Positions 43,404-52,592 of a stretch of DNA of 54,209 bases are shown here, in pieces. A program made the position numbers and the translations under genes. Every line of letters begins with the position of its first letter. Position 1 is the first letter of the stretch. The notes beneath the pieces were generated by a model. It searched no databases, was not told where the DNA came from, and was given only the letters and a program-made list of their open reading frames with translations. Origin of the DNA: Candidatus Nitrosopelagicus sp. (lineage in GTDB: Archaea > Thermoproteota > Nitrososphaeria > Nitrososphaerales > Nitrosopumilaceae); contig JAOMAI010000004.1 in assembly GCA_028344155.1 (NCBI GenBank), positions 1-54,209 of the forward strand, given 5' to 3'.

Positions 43404-43610
43404 TTAACTGAAAATTATATTTGGTATTTCCCCAACAAACAAAATTACTTGTTCAAATGTATGAATTACAAAATCTTCAGCAGTAAGAAGATCATGTGAA
43501 TGCATATCCATCAGATCTACGGTAACATGAGGATGTGCCTCAGCTAAAGAAGTGAAGCCTATAGAAAATATACCCACAGTCAAAATTGCAAGTAATACTA
43601 GATTTCTCAC
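43404..43610 (-). CDS. Small exported His-rich protein
   Basis: A 68-residue protein with a signal peptide (LLAILTVGIFSIGFTSLAEA) followed by AHPHVTVDLMDMHSHDLL, a His/Asp/Met cluster that may bind a metal such as copper or nickel. The mature part would be only about 45 residues. Its stop directly abuts the stop of the convergent coiled-coil gene. Function unknown. Confidence 0.65.
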   Translation of the reverse strand: MRNLVLLAILTVGIFSIGFTSLAEAHPHVTVDLMDMHSHDLLTAEDFVIHTFEQVILFVGEIPNIIFS

Positions 43611-43665
43611 ATCAAATTATCCAAATACTACTACTTTAAATTTTTCAAAATAATTTGATCAGTTA

Positions 43666-43743
43666 ATGGGAATAATATCTAAAGCAATCATACTTGGAGG
43701 AATCTTTGTTATTTTTTACGGGGTATTCACAATTTTAGAGTAA
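43666..43743 (+). CDS. Possible tiny single-helix protein (25 aa)
   Basis: An ATG-started frame of 25 residues, MGIISKAIILGGIFVIFYGV plus FTILE, consists almost entirely of one hydrophobic helix. It occupies the gap between the His-rich protein gene and the NDH-2 gene, with TTTAAA-like sequence about 30 bases upstream. It may be a small membrane peptide, but its size makes a chance frame quite possible. Confidence 0.35.
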   Translation: MGIISKAIILGGIFVIFYGVFTILE

Positions 43744-43749
43744 ATCAAG

Positions 43750-45126
43750 TCACCAAACATCATCAACTTCATCTAATTCTTTGTAGTCAAGAGAACGCTC
43801 TTTTTTAACAATCTTCAAACGAGAAATATCCCTTTTGAAAAATAAATCCAGACTCCAATCAAGCCATACACGGAATTTTTTATCAGAACTTCGTATCTTA
43901 GAGAGATATAAATTTCTCCATAAAAGATACGCCAAAAATCCGGCAACATTGATCCCAAAAAATGATGCAATACCAGTTCTTTTCCCTATTATTGCACTTT
44001 GACCTTTCCATGAATAATCAAATTTGGATAATGTGCCACCATTTAGTAATTCCTTTAGATTGGCGGCAGCAATTTTAGCATGAGCCTCAGCAATTTGAGC
44101 AGTTGGAGGAAATTTTTTCATTGTCAATTCAGGATCGAATACTGAACAATCACCAATTGCAAAAACTTCAGGGAATTGTGTAACCTGAAGAAATTCATTT
44201 ACAATAATTCTACCTTTGTATGTATTGAATAATGATTCTTTAATTAGATCAGTAGGAGTTACACCAGCGGTCCATACAAGTGTTCTAGAAGAAATAGAAT
44301 TAAGTTCGACTAATTCAGAATGACCTTTCTCTTGTGATGAATCACTAAGTAAAACCTTGTTTGATTTAGAGTTACTTTTCAATAATACTTCTTGTCCATT
44401 AAACGATGTCACACCAGCATCTAGAATTACATCGATTCCTCGTTCCACCAGTTTGTCTTTTGCAAATCCAGCTAGTTTTTGTGGAAATCCAGTTAGAATT
44501 TCAGTTGAAGCTTCAATCAACATTACCTTGACATCATGTTCATCAATACTTGGATAATATTCAGATACATCATTAATGAAATCATTTAATTCTCCAGCAG
44601 TTTCGACTCCTGCAAAACCACCACCGACTATGACAATTTTTAGTAAAGCCTTTCGGAGAATGGGGTCGGTTTCATTTTCGGCCTGCTCCATTAAATCAAT
44701 AATTCGGTTTCGAAGTAAAATTGCGTCATTTATGGTGCTCATTTGATATGAGTTTTCTTGAACATCCTTCATACCAAAGAAATTAGTTTGACTGCCTAAT
44801 GCCACAACAAGAAAATCATAATGAATTAACATTCCACGATTTTCATTTGTACCATACAGTGCAACAGATTTACCATGAGGATCTATGTACTTTATTTTCC
44901 CCTCATAGAATTTTGTTTTTTTTATCAAGGTTCGAATTGGAGTAACAATATGTCGGGTTTCAATTGTTCCAGAAGCCACCTGTGGTAACATAGGTGTAAA
45001 AAGTATGAAATTGTCTTCACTAACTAGAGTAATTTCAATCTCAGAATTATTTTGAAAATAAGATTCAAGTTTCAAACAACACTCTATTCCGGCAAAACCA
45101 CCACCTAAAATGAGAATTCTTTTCAC
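43750..45126 (-). CDS. ndh: Type II NADH dehydrogenase (NDH-2) family flavoprotein
   Basis: NDH-2 enzymes pass electrons from NAD(P)H to quinone through FAD without pumping protons. A GTG at 45126 gives a 458-residue protein opening with the FAD loop (KRILILGGGFAGIECC); an ATG further upstream at 45195 would add 23 unrelated residues. The second dinucleotide loop is IVIVGGGFAGVETAGEL, and the conserved FAIGDCSVFD and TAQIAEAHAKIAAANL segments follow. The C-terminal amphipathic region (FGINVAGFLAYLLWRNLYL) fits peripheral membrane binding. Closely related sulfide:quinone-type enzymes cannot be fully excluded, but the motifs favour NDH-2. Confidence 0.9.
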   Translation of the reverse strand: MKRILILGGGFAGIECCLKLESYFQNNSEIEITLVSEDNFILFTPMLPQVASGTIETRHIVTPIRTLIKKTKFYEGKIKYIDPHGKSVALYGTNENRGMLIHYDFLVVALGSQTNFFGMKDVQENSYQMSTINDAILLRNRIIDLMEQAENETDPILRKALLKIVIVGGGFAGVETAGELNDFINDVSEYYPSIDEHDVKVMLIEASTEILTGFPQKLAGFAKDKLVERGIDVILDAGVTSFNGQEVLLKSNSKSNKVLLSDSSQEKGHSELVELNSISSRTLVWTAGVTPTDLIKESLFNTYKGRIIVNEFLQVTQFPEVFAIGDCSVFDPELTMKKFPPTAQIAEAHAKIAAANLKELLNGGTLSKFDYSWKGQSAIIGKRTGIASFFGINVAGFLAYLLWRNLYLSKIRSSDKKFRVWLDWSLDLFFKRDISRLKIVKKERSLDYKELDEVDDVW

Positions 45127-45214
45127 GATACATAGGAAGAGGCGGTCTAGAATTAATAACGTATTATCACAAAAGGGATAGGAATATCTAGGCAAATAGA
45201 TATTTCAAAATATC

Positions 45215-46156
45215 ATGATTACACCTGGACGCCCTGTCAAAGATGTAGATATCTCTAGAAATTCTGACACAGATGATATATTCAAAGAACTTGCACAGGC
45301 AGGAGGATTTGAGGCAAGAAACGTAGCAGAAGGGGTGGATATTCTTTACAACATGATTAGTGATGAAAAATGTACAAAATTTTTGTCATTTATTGGAGCA
45401 ATTGTTTCAACAGGATTTAGAGGGATTATACGAGATATGATCAAGAAAAAATGGTGTAATGTTGTAATTACAACATGTGGTGCTTTGGACCACGATATTG
45501 CAAGACATTTTTCAGAATACAAAGAAGGATCATTCACAATGGACGATAGGGAATTAGCAGATCAAAATATTCACAGACTTGGAAATGTTCTTGTACCAAT
45601 GGAAAGCTATGGACCATTGATTGAAGAAAAGGTTCAAGAGATTTTAGAAAAAGCATACAGTGAAGGTAAAAAAGAAATGTCAACTGCAGACATTAATAGA
45701 GAAATAGGAAAAGCTATGGGCGAAGATTCATTTTTGTATTGGGCTTACAAAAATGACATTCCGGTAGTAGTTCCAGGAATTATGGATGGAGCAGTAGGTA
45801 GTCAAGTATGGATGTTCTCACAAAAACATTCTGATTTTAAATTAAATGTAATAGAAGATGCAAATTTTCTCTCAGGATTGGTATTCAAGGCAGAAAAATC
45901 AGGAGCATTGATGTTAGGAGGAGGAGTTCCAAAACATCATACGTTATGGTGGAACCAATACAGAGAAGGCTTAGACTATGCAGTGTATGTTACAACAGCA
46001 CAAGAATTTGATGGAAGTTTAAGCGGTGCGCTAGTAAGAGAGGCGATATCTTGGGGCAAAGTAACAAAGGATGCTACAGAAACAACCATTCATGCAGAGA
46101 TTACAACTGTTTTCCCATTCATGTACAAGGCATTATTAGAAAAACTAGAAAAGTGA
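45215..46156 (+). CDS. dys: Deoxyhypusine synthase
   Basis: Transfers the aminobutyl group of spermidine to a lysine of archaeal translation factor aIF5A, the first step of hypusine formation. The 313-residue product has the family segments ILYNMISDEKCTKFLSFIGA and TTCGALDHDIARHF, then PGIMDGAVGSQVW, and the catalytic lysine K240 in GGGVPKHHTLWWNQ. It ends with DGSLSGALVREAISWGK. Length matches archaeal enzymes. It is divergent from the NDH-2 gene and followed after 18 bases by the XRE-CBS regulator gene. Confidence 0.95.
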   Translation: MITPGRPVKDVDISRNSDTDDIFKELAQAGGFEARNVAEGVDILYNMISDEKCTKFLSFIGAIVSTGFRGIIRDMIKKKWCNVVITTCGALDHDIARHFSEYKEGSFTMDDRELADQNIHRLGNVLVPMESYGPLIEEKVQEILEKAYSEGKKEMSTADINREIGKAMGEDSFLYWAYKNDIPVVVPGIMDGAVGSQVWMFSQKHSDFKLNVIEDANFLSGLVFKAEKSGALMLGGGVPKHHTLWWNQYREGLDYAVYVTTAQEFDGSLSGALVREAISWGKVTKDATETTIHAEITTVFPFMYKALLEKLEK

Positions 46157-46174
46157 TAGGAACCAGAATCTAAT

Positions 46175-46723
46175 ATGTTACCATCAATTGAGAGTATAAA
46201 ACAACAACGACTCAAAATCAACATGACCCAAAAAGAACTTGCTAGATTAGTAGGAGTAAGTACATCAATGATAAATCAAATAGAATCAGGTCGAAGCGCT
46301 CCAAGTTATAATACTGCAAAAAGAATATTTGAAGTGTTAGCAAGTAAAGAAAGCGAGGCATCCACACATAATGCAGGAGAATTATGTAGTCAAAAAATTG
46401 TAAAATTGAAACCAACTAATACACTTGGAGAAGCAATGTCAAAAATGGATAAAGAAAAAATTAGTCAAATTCCAATTTTTGATGATAATATTCCAGTAGG
46501 AGTAATTTCAGATTCAGGAATTATAGGTCATATGAGCGTCGGAGTCTCAAAAAAGATCAAAATTCAAGACATAATGGAACCTACACCTCCAATAGTGGAT
46601 AATGAAACACCTGCAAGTACATTAGCACCTCTCATAAAATATTCAAAATGTATTCTAGTTAGAAAAGGAACAAAAATTATTGGAATAATAACTGCATCAG
46701 ATACATTGAAAATGATAGAATAG
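46175..46723 (+). CDS. XRE-family regulator with paired CBS domains
   Basis: The 182-residue protein has an N-terminal XRE helix-turn-helix (MTQKELARLVGVSTSMINQIESG) and two CBS domains (KPTNTLGEAMSKMDKEKISQIPIF and EPTPPIVDNETPASTLAPLIKYSKCILV). CBS pairs usually bind adenosyl ligands such as AMP, ATP or SAM, so it could couple energy state to transcription. This archaeal-type architecture is common. It is encoded just after deoxyhypusine synthase and converges with ureD, one base separating the stops. A role in urease control is possible but only positional. Confidence 0.9.
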   Translation: MLPSIESIKQQRLKINMTQKELARLVGVSTSMINQIESGRSAPSYNTAKRIFEVLASKESEASTHNAGELCSQKIVKLKPTNTLGEAMSKMDKEKISQIPIFDDNIPVGVISDSGIIGHMSVGVSKKIKIQDIMEPTPPIVDNETPASTLAPLIKYSKCILVRKGTKIIGIITASDTLKMIE

Positions 46724-46724
46724 A

Positions 46725-47627
46725 TTAGAGATAATCAGGTAAAATTTCTTTTCGTATAATTTTTAGAATTTCATAGATAGTTATTTTTTGATCTTCTGAA
46801 GAATTTCCTAAAATTCTAATTGAAATTCCAGAATCATTAGGCAATAAACTAGAACCTCCAGACAGATTTTCCATATGAGAAAACAGTTCATTAATCAAAT
46901 CATTGATTTTTGTTACATCTTTTTTTGTTAATACATAGACAGAGGTAAGAATTGTTTTATTATCAAACATTGTTAGAGCTTGAATTTTTTGTGTTTTTGG
47001 AGTTAAAAGTGATGAATCCCTAAATTTTGTTTTTCCATTTATTTTTCCTTCAGTTTTTAGATAACATACATCGAAATCAAACATCTCACCCATTGCAATT
47101 CTTCCAGGTACAATCGTTTCAGAGTAAATAACTGTGGATGATTCATCGATATCTAAATTTGTTTTTTGGTAAAATCGTGAATTTTTATATGGAATAATTT
47201 GTTCAGGTATAAATTCAAGATACGAGTTATCCTTCAAATTAAGAGTCACCATATGTGTCGCATAATTTGATTCCATTTTGTAAATTCTAGTTGCACCTTG
47301 AGTTGTAAGATGAGATATTGCATTATTTTTTAGTTCAACATCCATTCTGTAACGATCTCCTTGTAAAATTCCACCAGATGGAGATAGAATGAATACATGT
47401 GCCATGGAAGGATAATCCAAGTCATAGTGCAAGGCTTTTTGCACATATAGTGGAACTTGTGTCTGCTTTCGAGTAATAATGGTTTTTTGTCTGTCCGAAT
47501 CATTTTGTAATTCTAACTCCAAGAATCCAATCTTCCCAGATTTACCAACATTCATCTGCGCAACATCTCCGTCATATTGCGATATTTCATGTGGAATATC
47601 AGAAGGAGTACAGTGTTCTAGATTCAT
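46725..47627 (-). CDS. ureD: Urease accessory protein UreD
   Basis: UreD (UreH) binds apo-urease and, with UreF and UreG, delivers nickel through an internal tunnel. The 300-residue product has LHYDLDYPSMAHVFILSPSGGILQGDRY, LTTQGATRIYKM and YLEFIPEQIIPYKNSRFYQ, all characteristic of the family. Length is normal. Its ATG overlaps the ureG stop by four bases (ATGA), so it is coupled to ureG. It is the last gene of the ureE-F-G-D accessory run. Confidence 0.95.
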   Translation of the reverse strand: MNLEHCTPSDIPHEISQYDGDVAQMNVGKSGKIGFLELELQNDSDRQKTIITRKQTQVPLYVQKALHYDLDYPSMAHVFILSPSGGILQGDRYRMDVELKNNAISHLTTQGATRIYKMESNYATHMVTLNLKDNSYLEFIPEQIIPYKNSRFYQKTNLDIDESSTVIYSETIVPGRIAMGEMFDFDVCYLKTEGKINGKTKFRDSSLLTPKTQKIQALTMFDNKTILTSVYVLTKKDVTKINDLINELFSHMENLSGGSSLLPNDSGISIRILGNSSEDQKITIYEILKIIRKEILPDYL

Positions 47628-48283
47628 GGTTTCACCTGAGTGAGCATATTTTTTGGAGGTTCATCAAATAAAACATCATGGATTATGTGCTGTGCCACCT
47701 GTTCGACTCCTTGATCTGTTTTACAATTTACCAAAACATACGGTTTATTTTTTCTGACAATCTTTGCATCACGTTCCATTACGTTTAGGTCAGCACCAAT
47801 AGTTGGTGCAAGATCAATTTTGTTAATTACTAAAAGATCACTTGTTTCAATTCCAAGTCCACCTTTTCGAGGATATTTATCACCTCCAGATACATCAACA
47901 ATGTATATTGTATAATCTGCAAGTGCAGGACTAAATGTTGTAGTGACATTATCACCACCGCTTTCAATTATTATCAAATCCAAGTCATCATATTTTGTTT
48001 CAATTTCTTCAATTACTGCAAGATTGATAGAAGGATCTTCTCTTACAGCCGTGTGAGGACATCCACCAGTTGCAAGACCAATAACCATATTTTCAGGAAC
48101 TAATCCCTGTTCGGTTGCCAGGTTTTTTCGTATTCTATCAGCATCCTCTTTTGATATTACATCATTTGAGATGATACATACACGATAATTTTTTTTTGCA
48201 AGAAATGGAACAACTCTTTCAATTAACATACTTTTACCAGCGCCTACAGGACCACCAATACCTACACGAAGAATTCTAGTCAT
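47624..48283 (-). CDS. ureG: Urease accessory GTPase UreG
   Basis: UreG is the GTPase that powers nickel insertion into urease. The 219-residue product carries the P-loop GIGGPVGAGKS, the metal-binding GGCPHTAVREDPS with the Cys-Pro-His motif, ESGGDNVTTTFSP, and NKIDLAP for guanine recognition. Length fits the family. It sits 17 bases after ureF and overlaps ureD by four bases. Confidence 0.97.
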   Translation of the reverse strand: MTRILRVGIGGPVGAGKSMLIERVVPFLAKKNYRVCIISNDVISKEDADRIRKNLATEQGLVPENMVIGLATGGCPHTAVREDPSINLAVIEEIETKYDDLDLIIIESGGDNVTTTFSPALADYTIYIVDVSGGDKYPRKGGLGIETSDLLVINKIDLAPTIGADLNVMERDAKIVRKNKPYVLVNCKTDQGVEQVAQHIIHDVLFDEPPKNMLTQVKP

Positions 48284-48300
48284 AACAAAAAAAAATATGT

Positions 48301-48999
48301 TTATGTAATAAACATTTTAGAAAATTTGTTTTCATGGGTCATTTGTATAAGATCATAGTTTGGAGAAAATTGCCAACAATCATCAATTTTCGTGTCAGAG
48401 AATTTTTCTAAAATTTGCTTTATTTTGGGTTTTATTTCATGTAGAATTTTTTGGCTTTGTATATGATCAATGATTCCCAATCTCAATGCAGCGCCAGTAA
48501 CACTAACACAAAAACCATACATCATCATTTGTGAAGCTTGTTCTTTTTTGACCCCCATCACAAAACTACACACACCTGTAACTACAGGATGCATTCCAGG
48601 AGACTCATTTTCGTTAATCTTCTGAGTATAAGTTTCAAGAAGATTGTTGGGCGATATGGCAGAGACACATTTGAGCATTTGCGAACCTGCCCTACATGAT
48701 GCTGCACGGGATTCTTGAATCAACTTCATAGAACAAAGAATATCGTCACATTCAATGATTCCCAAAATATCATTATTTTTCGCACAATCATATGCAGTAG
48801 ATAATGCTACAGAATCAGCAGGACCTAATTGTTGCTCTAGTGTTACTTCAAGAAAATCAAAGATGTCACTTTGAGATGATGCACGTTTTTCATCAAAAAT
48901 TGTTTCTAGTCCATTTGACATTGTGTAAAGACCTGAAGGAAAAAAAGAATCAGATAATTGCATTAGAGTTAGATCTGATGAATCAGTGTTCATGAACAT
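48301..48999 (-). CDS. ureF: Urease accessory protein UreF
   Basis: UreF is a helical protein that bridges UreD and UreG and modulates the GTPase. The 232-residue product has LMQLSDSFFPSGLYTMSNGLE at the N-terminus and the conserved SRAASCRAGSQML and MHPVVTGVCSFVMG segments. The start could be ATG 48999 or 48993. It overlaps the end of ureE by 17 bases, so it is coupled to ureE. Together with UreG and UreD the accessory set is complete. Confidence 0.94.
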   Translation of the reverse strand: MFMNTDSSDLTLMQLSDSFFPSGLYTMSNGLETIFDEKRASSQSDIFDFLEVTLEQQLGPADSVALSTAYDCAKNNDILGIIECDDILCSMKLIQESRAASCRAGSQMLKCVSAISPNNLLETYTQKINENESPGMHPVVTGVCSFVMGVKKEQASQMMMYGFCVSVTGAALRLGIIDHIQSQKILHEIKPKIKQILEKFSDTKIDDCWQFSPNYDLIQMTHENKFSKMFIT

Positions 49000-49489
49000 T
49001 CATTCCATTATTTGGGACAAATATTTGATCCTCAACAACTAATGAAAGATGATCAATTATATCAGAAAATAATTTTTCAAATAACTTAACTTCGGTTTCA
49101 TCATGAATTGGAAACATTATGCAGCCATCAGATGTAATAGATAATGGACGATGTCGATTTCCTATGATATGGCCAAGTTGAACAAGCAGGTTTGGAGACC
49201 ATTCATTTTCATTTATCATCACACGTATTACTTTTTCAGGTAATTGATGAATTATTATCAATTGTGAATTAATTTCCAAAACATCACCGTTTCGTAAAAC
49301 CGTTCCAGGTTCTAATGATAATCCAATTTCTAAACCATCTTCAGTTTCAGCACGTAAGTGTGATTTTTCCATTTGGGTTCTTGACAAAAATAATCTTTTC
49401 AAAGTGTTATTTTCTTTTGCAAAATCTATTTTTTCTTTAAGATTATTTCCATGATATGAATTACCTAAAATTGAATCAACGAGGAGCAT
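48983..49489 (-). CDS. ureE: Urease accessory nickel chaperone UreE
   Basis: UreE is the dimeric nickel-binding metallochaperone for urease. The 168-residue product has an N-terminal peptide-binding domain with RTQMEKSHLRAETEDGLEIGLSL and a C-terminal metal domain starting LVQLGHIIGNRHRPL, where the second His is the expected nickel ligand. It ends NNGMNVHEH, a short His-bearing tail rather than the long poly-His of some bacterial UreE. It is the first gene of the accessory run, divergent from ureA, with a TATA-like CTTTAAAAC at about 49512-49520 on the minus strand. Confidence 0.93.
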   Translation of the reverse strand: MLLVDSILGNSYHGNNLKEKIDFAKENNTLKRLFLSRTQMEKSHLRAETEDGLEIGLSLEPGTVLRNGDVLEINSQLIIIHQLPEKVIRVMINENEWSPNLLVQLGHIIGNRHRPLSITSDGCIMFPIHDETEVKLFEKLFSDIIDHLSLVVEDQIFVPNNGMNVHEH

Positions 49490-49512
49490 TGATAATAGTG
49501 CTAATTACTGTG

Positions 49513-49555
49513 TTTTAAAGATAAATGGAAAATAGGTTTCTAATCGTTAAATATG
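49513..49555. promoter_or_regulatory. Divergent urease promoter
   Basis: The 85 bases between the ureE and ureA starts hold two TATA-like elements: CTTTAAAAC on the minus strand (about 26 bases from the ureE ATG) and GTTAAATATG on the plus strand (49546-49555, about 25 bases from the ureA ATG). Both place transcription start at or near the initiation codon, so the messages are likely leaderless. One short region could set expression of both structural and accessory genes. Confidence 0.5.
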
Positions 49556-49574
49556 TGAAAAAGCAGATTTATTC

Positions 49575-49877
49575 ATGTTTTTAACACCTAGGGAGATTGA
49601 TAAATTACAAATTTTTACCGCAGCACAGGTTGCATTAAGAAGAAAAGAAAGAGGATTGAAATTAAATCATCCAGAATCGATTGCCATAATTGCAGACCAT
49701 ATTTTAGAAGGAGCTAGAGATGGAAAATCGGTTTCAGAATTAATGAGTTCTGGAAAAAATGTATTAAAAAAAGATGACGTACTACCAGGAGTCATAGATA
49801 TTATTCATACAATTCAAGTGGAAGCCACATTTAATGACGGAACAAAACTCGTGACGATTCACGACCCCATAGTGTGA
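49575..49877 (+). CDS. ureA: Urease gamma subunit UreA
   Basis: The small structural subunit of urease. The 100-residue product matches the family from [35 protein letters not shown] to [30 protein letters not shown], with the usual length of 100 residues. Its TGA stop overlaps a GTG that could start the next gene and lies just before the next ATG, so it is coupled to ureBC. Confidence 0.97.
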   Translation: MFLTPREIDKLQIFTAAQVALRRKERGLKLNHPESIAIIADHILEGARDGKSVSELMSSGKNVLKKDDVLPGVIDIIHTIQVEATFNDGTKLVTIHDPIV

Positions 49878-49882
49878 TAGAT

Positions 49883-52006
49883 ATGATTTCCAGATGGCGT
49901 TCAAAAACACCTCACATAGGAGAATACATGCCTGCAGAGGGCAACATAATTGCCAATGAATCCAAAAAAACATTCAGACTAAATGTTTCAAACACAGGAG
50001 ATAGGCCAATCCAAGTTGGTTCTCATACACATTTTGCAGAGGCAAATAAGGCATTAGAGTTTGATAGAGAAAAAGCATTAGGATATCATCTAAACATATC
50101 ATCAGGTACATCAATTAGATTTGAACCAGGAGAATCAAAACATGTCGAGGTTGTAGAATTTGGAGGAACTAAAACAATTTTTGGGTTTAGCGGATTAGTT
50201 AGTGGAGAATTAGAGTCAAAAAGAGAAGAGGCGGTAAAAAATATTCATGATAAAGGTTTCAAAAATGTTTTAGAAAATATTGAAAATGAATCAACATCAT
50301 TAGAAATTCCACGTAGTAGATATGTAGAATTATTTGGGCCAACCAAAGGCGATAGGGTCAGACTAGCAGATACAGATTTAGTGATAGAGATTGAAAAAGA
50401 TTTGATTAAGTATGGGGATGAGTTGGTATTTGGTGGCGGAAAAAGTGCAAGAGATGGTCTTGGTCAAGCAAGTGGAGTATTACGAGATGAGTCTGCAGAT
50501 TTAGTGATTACCAATGCAATGATAATTGATCCAAAATTAGGAATAATTAAAGCAGATATTGGAATTAAAGATGGAAAAATTTTAGGTGTTGGAAATGCAG
50601 GTAATCCAAACGTCATGGATGATGTAGACATCATCGTATCATCCAATACAGAGATAATTTCAGGAGAACATACAATTTGTACGCCAGGTACAATTGATAG
50701 TCATATTCACTTTATCTCGCCTCAACAAGCAATAGATGCAATTTGTAATGGAACAACCACAATGATTGGAGGAGGAACAGGACCTGCGGATGGCACAAAT
50801 GCAACAACATGCACACCAGGAGAATTTAATATTCATAAAATGATAGAAGCAGTAGAAGAATTTCCAATGAACTTTGGATTTTTGTGTAAAGGAAATGATT
50901 CTAAAGAAGAATCGTTGATGGAACAAATCAAGGCAGGAGCATGTGGATTAAAACTACATGAGGACTGGGGAACAACTCCGGCTACAATTAATTCTGCGTT
51001 AAATGTGGCAGACAAAACAGATACTCAAGTTGCAATACATACCGATACTCTAAACGAATGTGGCTATGTGGATGATACTATTGCTGCAATTAATGGAAGA
51101 GTAATCCACACATACCATACAGAGGGAGCAGGAGGAGGTCACGCCCCAGACATTATGAAAATAGCATCAGAACCAAATATTTTGCCGTCATCGACTAATC
51201 CTACAAGACCTTTTACTACCAATACACTAGAAGAACATCTAGACATGATGATGGTATGTCATCATTTGAACCCATCAGTTCCAGAAGATATATCATTTGC
51301 AGAATCAAGGATTCGAGCCGAGACGATTGCCGCAGAAGACATTCTACATGATGTGGGAGCACTTAGCATGATGTCTTCAGATAGTCAAGCAATGGGAAGA
51401 GTAGGAGAGGTTACAACAAGAAATTGGCAAACAGCAGATAAAATGAGAAAAATGAAAGGACCACTAGCAGAAGATAATGAAGATAATGACAATTTTAGAA
51501 TCAAAAGATATATTTCAAAAATTACCATCAACCCTGCAATTACACATGGAATATCAGACTACGTGGGTTCAATAGAACCAGGAAAAATTGCAGATATTGT
51601 TGTATGGATGCCACAGTTTTTTGGAATCAAACCAAAAATGATCATAAAGGGAGGATTCATCGCATATGCGTTGATGGGCGACCCTAACGCATCAATTCCA
51701 ACTACAGAGCCAGTTTACTACAGACCAATGTTTGGAGCATTGGGAAAAGCAAAGAAAACTACATCAGTCACGTTCACATCACAACTTGCACTTGATAACG
51801 GCTTGGAAGAAAAAATGAAAATTGAGAAAAAATTACTTCCTGTGAAAAATTGTAGAAACATTGGAAAAAAAGATATGGTGCATAATGATGCTACACCAAA
51901 AATAGAGATAGACCCAGAAACATATGAGGTAAAAGTTGATGGTGAAATCGCTACAGTTGATCCTGCTACAGAAGTATCACTAGGACGTTTGTATAGTTTA
52001 TTCTAG
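49883..52006 (+). CDS. ureBC: Urease beta-alpha fusion subunit UreBC
   Basis: One 707-residue chain contains a complete beta subunit (about residues 10-115, with [15 protein letters not shown] and [17 protein letters not shown]) and a complete alpha subunit (about 142-707, opening [25 protein letters not shown]). In the alpha part the nickel and catalytic elements are intact: DSHIHF, the carbamylated lysine of GLKLHEDWG near residue 357, [25 protein letters not shown], the flap MVCHHLNP, and [10 protein letters not shown] charged linker of about 25 residues replaces the usual intergenic gap; no stop or frameshift interrupts it. Starts at ATG 49883; GTG 49874 overlapping ureA is an alternative. 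Hydrolyses urea to ammonia and carbamate. Confidence 0.95.
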   Translation: MISRWRSKTPHIGEYMPAEGNIIANESKKTFRLNVSNTGDRPIQVGSHTHFAEANKALEFDREKALGYHLNISSGTSIRFEPGESKHVEVVEFGGTKTIFGFSGLVSGELESKREEAVKNIHDKGFKNVLENIENESTSLEIPRSRYVELFGPTKGDRVRLADTDLVIEIEKDLIKYGDELVFGGGKSARDGLGQASGVLRDESADLVITNAMIIDPKLGIIKADIGIKDGKILGVGNAGNPNVMDDVDIIVSSNTEIISGEHTICTPGTIDSHIHFISPQQAIDAICNGTTTMIGGGTGPADGTNATTCTPGEFNIHKMIEAVEEFPMNFGFLCKGNDSKEESLMEQIKAGACGLKLHEDWGTTPATINSALNVADKTDTQVAIHTDTLNECGYVDDTIAAINGRVIHTYHTEGAGGGHAPDIMKIASEPNILPSSTNPTRPFTTNTLEEHLDMMMVCHHLNPSVPEDISFAESRIRAETIAAEDILHDVGALSMMSSDSQAMGRVGEVTTRNWQTADKMRKMKGPLAEDNEDNDNFRIKRYISKITINPAITHGISDYVGSIEPGKIADIVVWMPQFFGIKPKMIIKGGFIAYALMGDPNASIPTTEPVYYRPMFGALGKAKKTTSVTFTSQLALDNGLEEKMKIEKKLLPVKNCRNIGKKDMVHNDATPKIEIDPETYEVKVDGEIATVDPATEVSLGRLYSLF

Positions 52007-52497
52007 ATATTACCTAGCAACATCTTTCTATTGTTAATCGTTCTTCGTACTAACATAAATCCGGCAGCTGTTGTAAATGCGCCAAATAGAATATTGACAA
52101 TACTCATCTCACCAGACGAAGTTCCAGTTAATGTAAAGACCATTCCAAGAATCATCATTAAGCCACCCAAAGCACCAATAATGAGCATCGGGATTGGAAG
52201 TTTTTGTTTCATATCTCCACGACTTTTGTCTGGCAATACACCACTTGCGGCTACTTTATGACAAACATCACAAAAGTGCTTTTGCTTTTTTCCTTGCCAC
52301 GCAGTTTGTAAGAAGAAGAATTCGGTTTGACACAAATCACATGGTTTTTGTGGTATTGTTACTTTGCCATTTTTTTCCCAATCTTGACCAACTTTTAGCA
52401 TGCATGGTTTACAGAAACTTCCAGGTACTCTCCAAAATTTATTGAATTTGTACTTTTTCATACCAAGTACGATACCACAACCTGTACAAGACGTCAT
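52003..52497 (-). CDS. Zinc-binding membrane protein, unknown function
   Basis: The 164-residue product has four CxxC-type pairs (CTGCG, CKPC, CDLC, CDVC) in its first 95 residues, likely two treble-clef or ribbon zinc sites. Two transmembrane helices follow ([20 protein letters not shown] and [18 protein letters not shown]). The N-terminal zinc domain would be cytoplasmic. I do not recognise a characterised family. It converges with ureBC with interlocked stops and lies downstream of the symporter gene on the same strand, 95 bases away. Confidence 0.75.
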   Translation of the reverse strand: MTSCTGCGIVLGMKKYKFNKFWRVPGSFCKPCMLKVGQDWEKNGKVTIPQKPCDLCQTEFFFLQTAWQGKKQKHFCDVCHKVAASGVLPDKSRGDMKQKLPIPMLIIGALGGLMMILGMVFTLTGTSSGEMSIVNILFGAFTTAAGFMLVRRTINNRKMLLGNI

Positions 52498-52592
52498 GTT
52501 AAAGCATCAATCCTAGCATTAAAAAGAATTTTGGATGGAAATCCAAGTAGTAATTTGTTGAATACATAATTAAAATGGTAAAAGGGGGGAGG

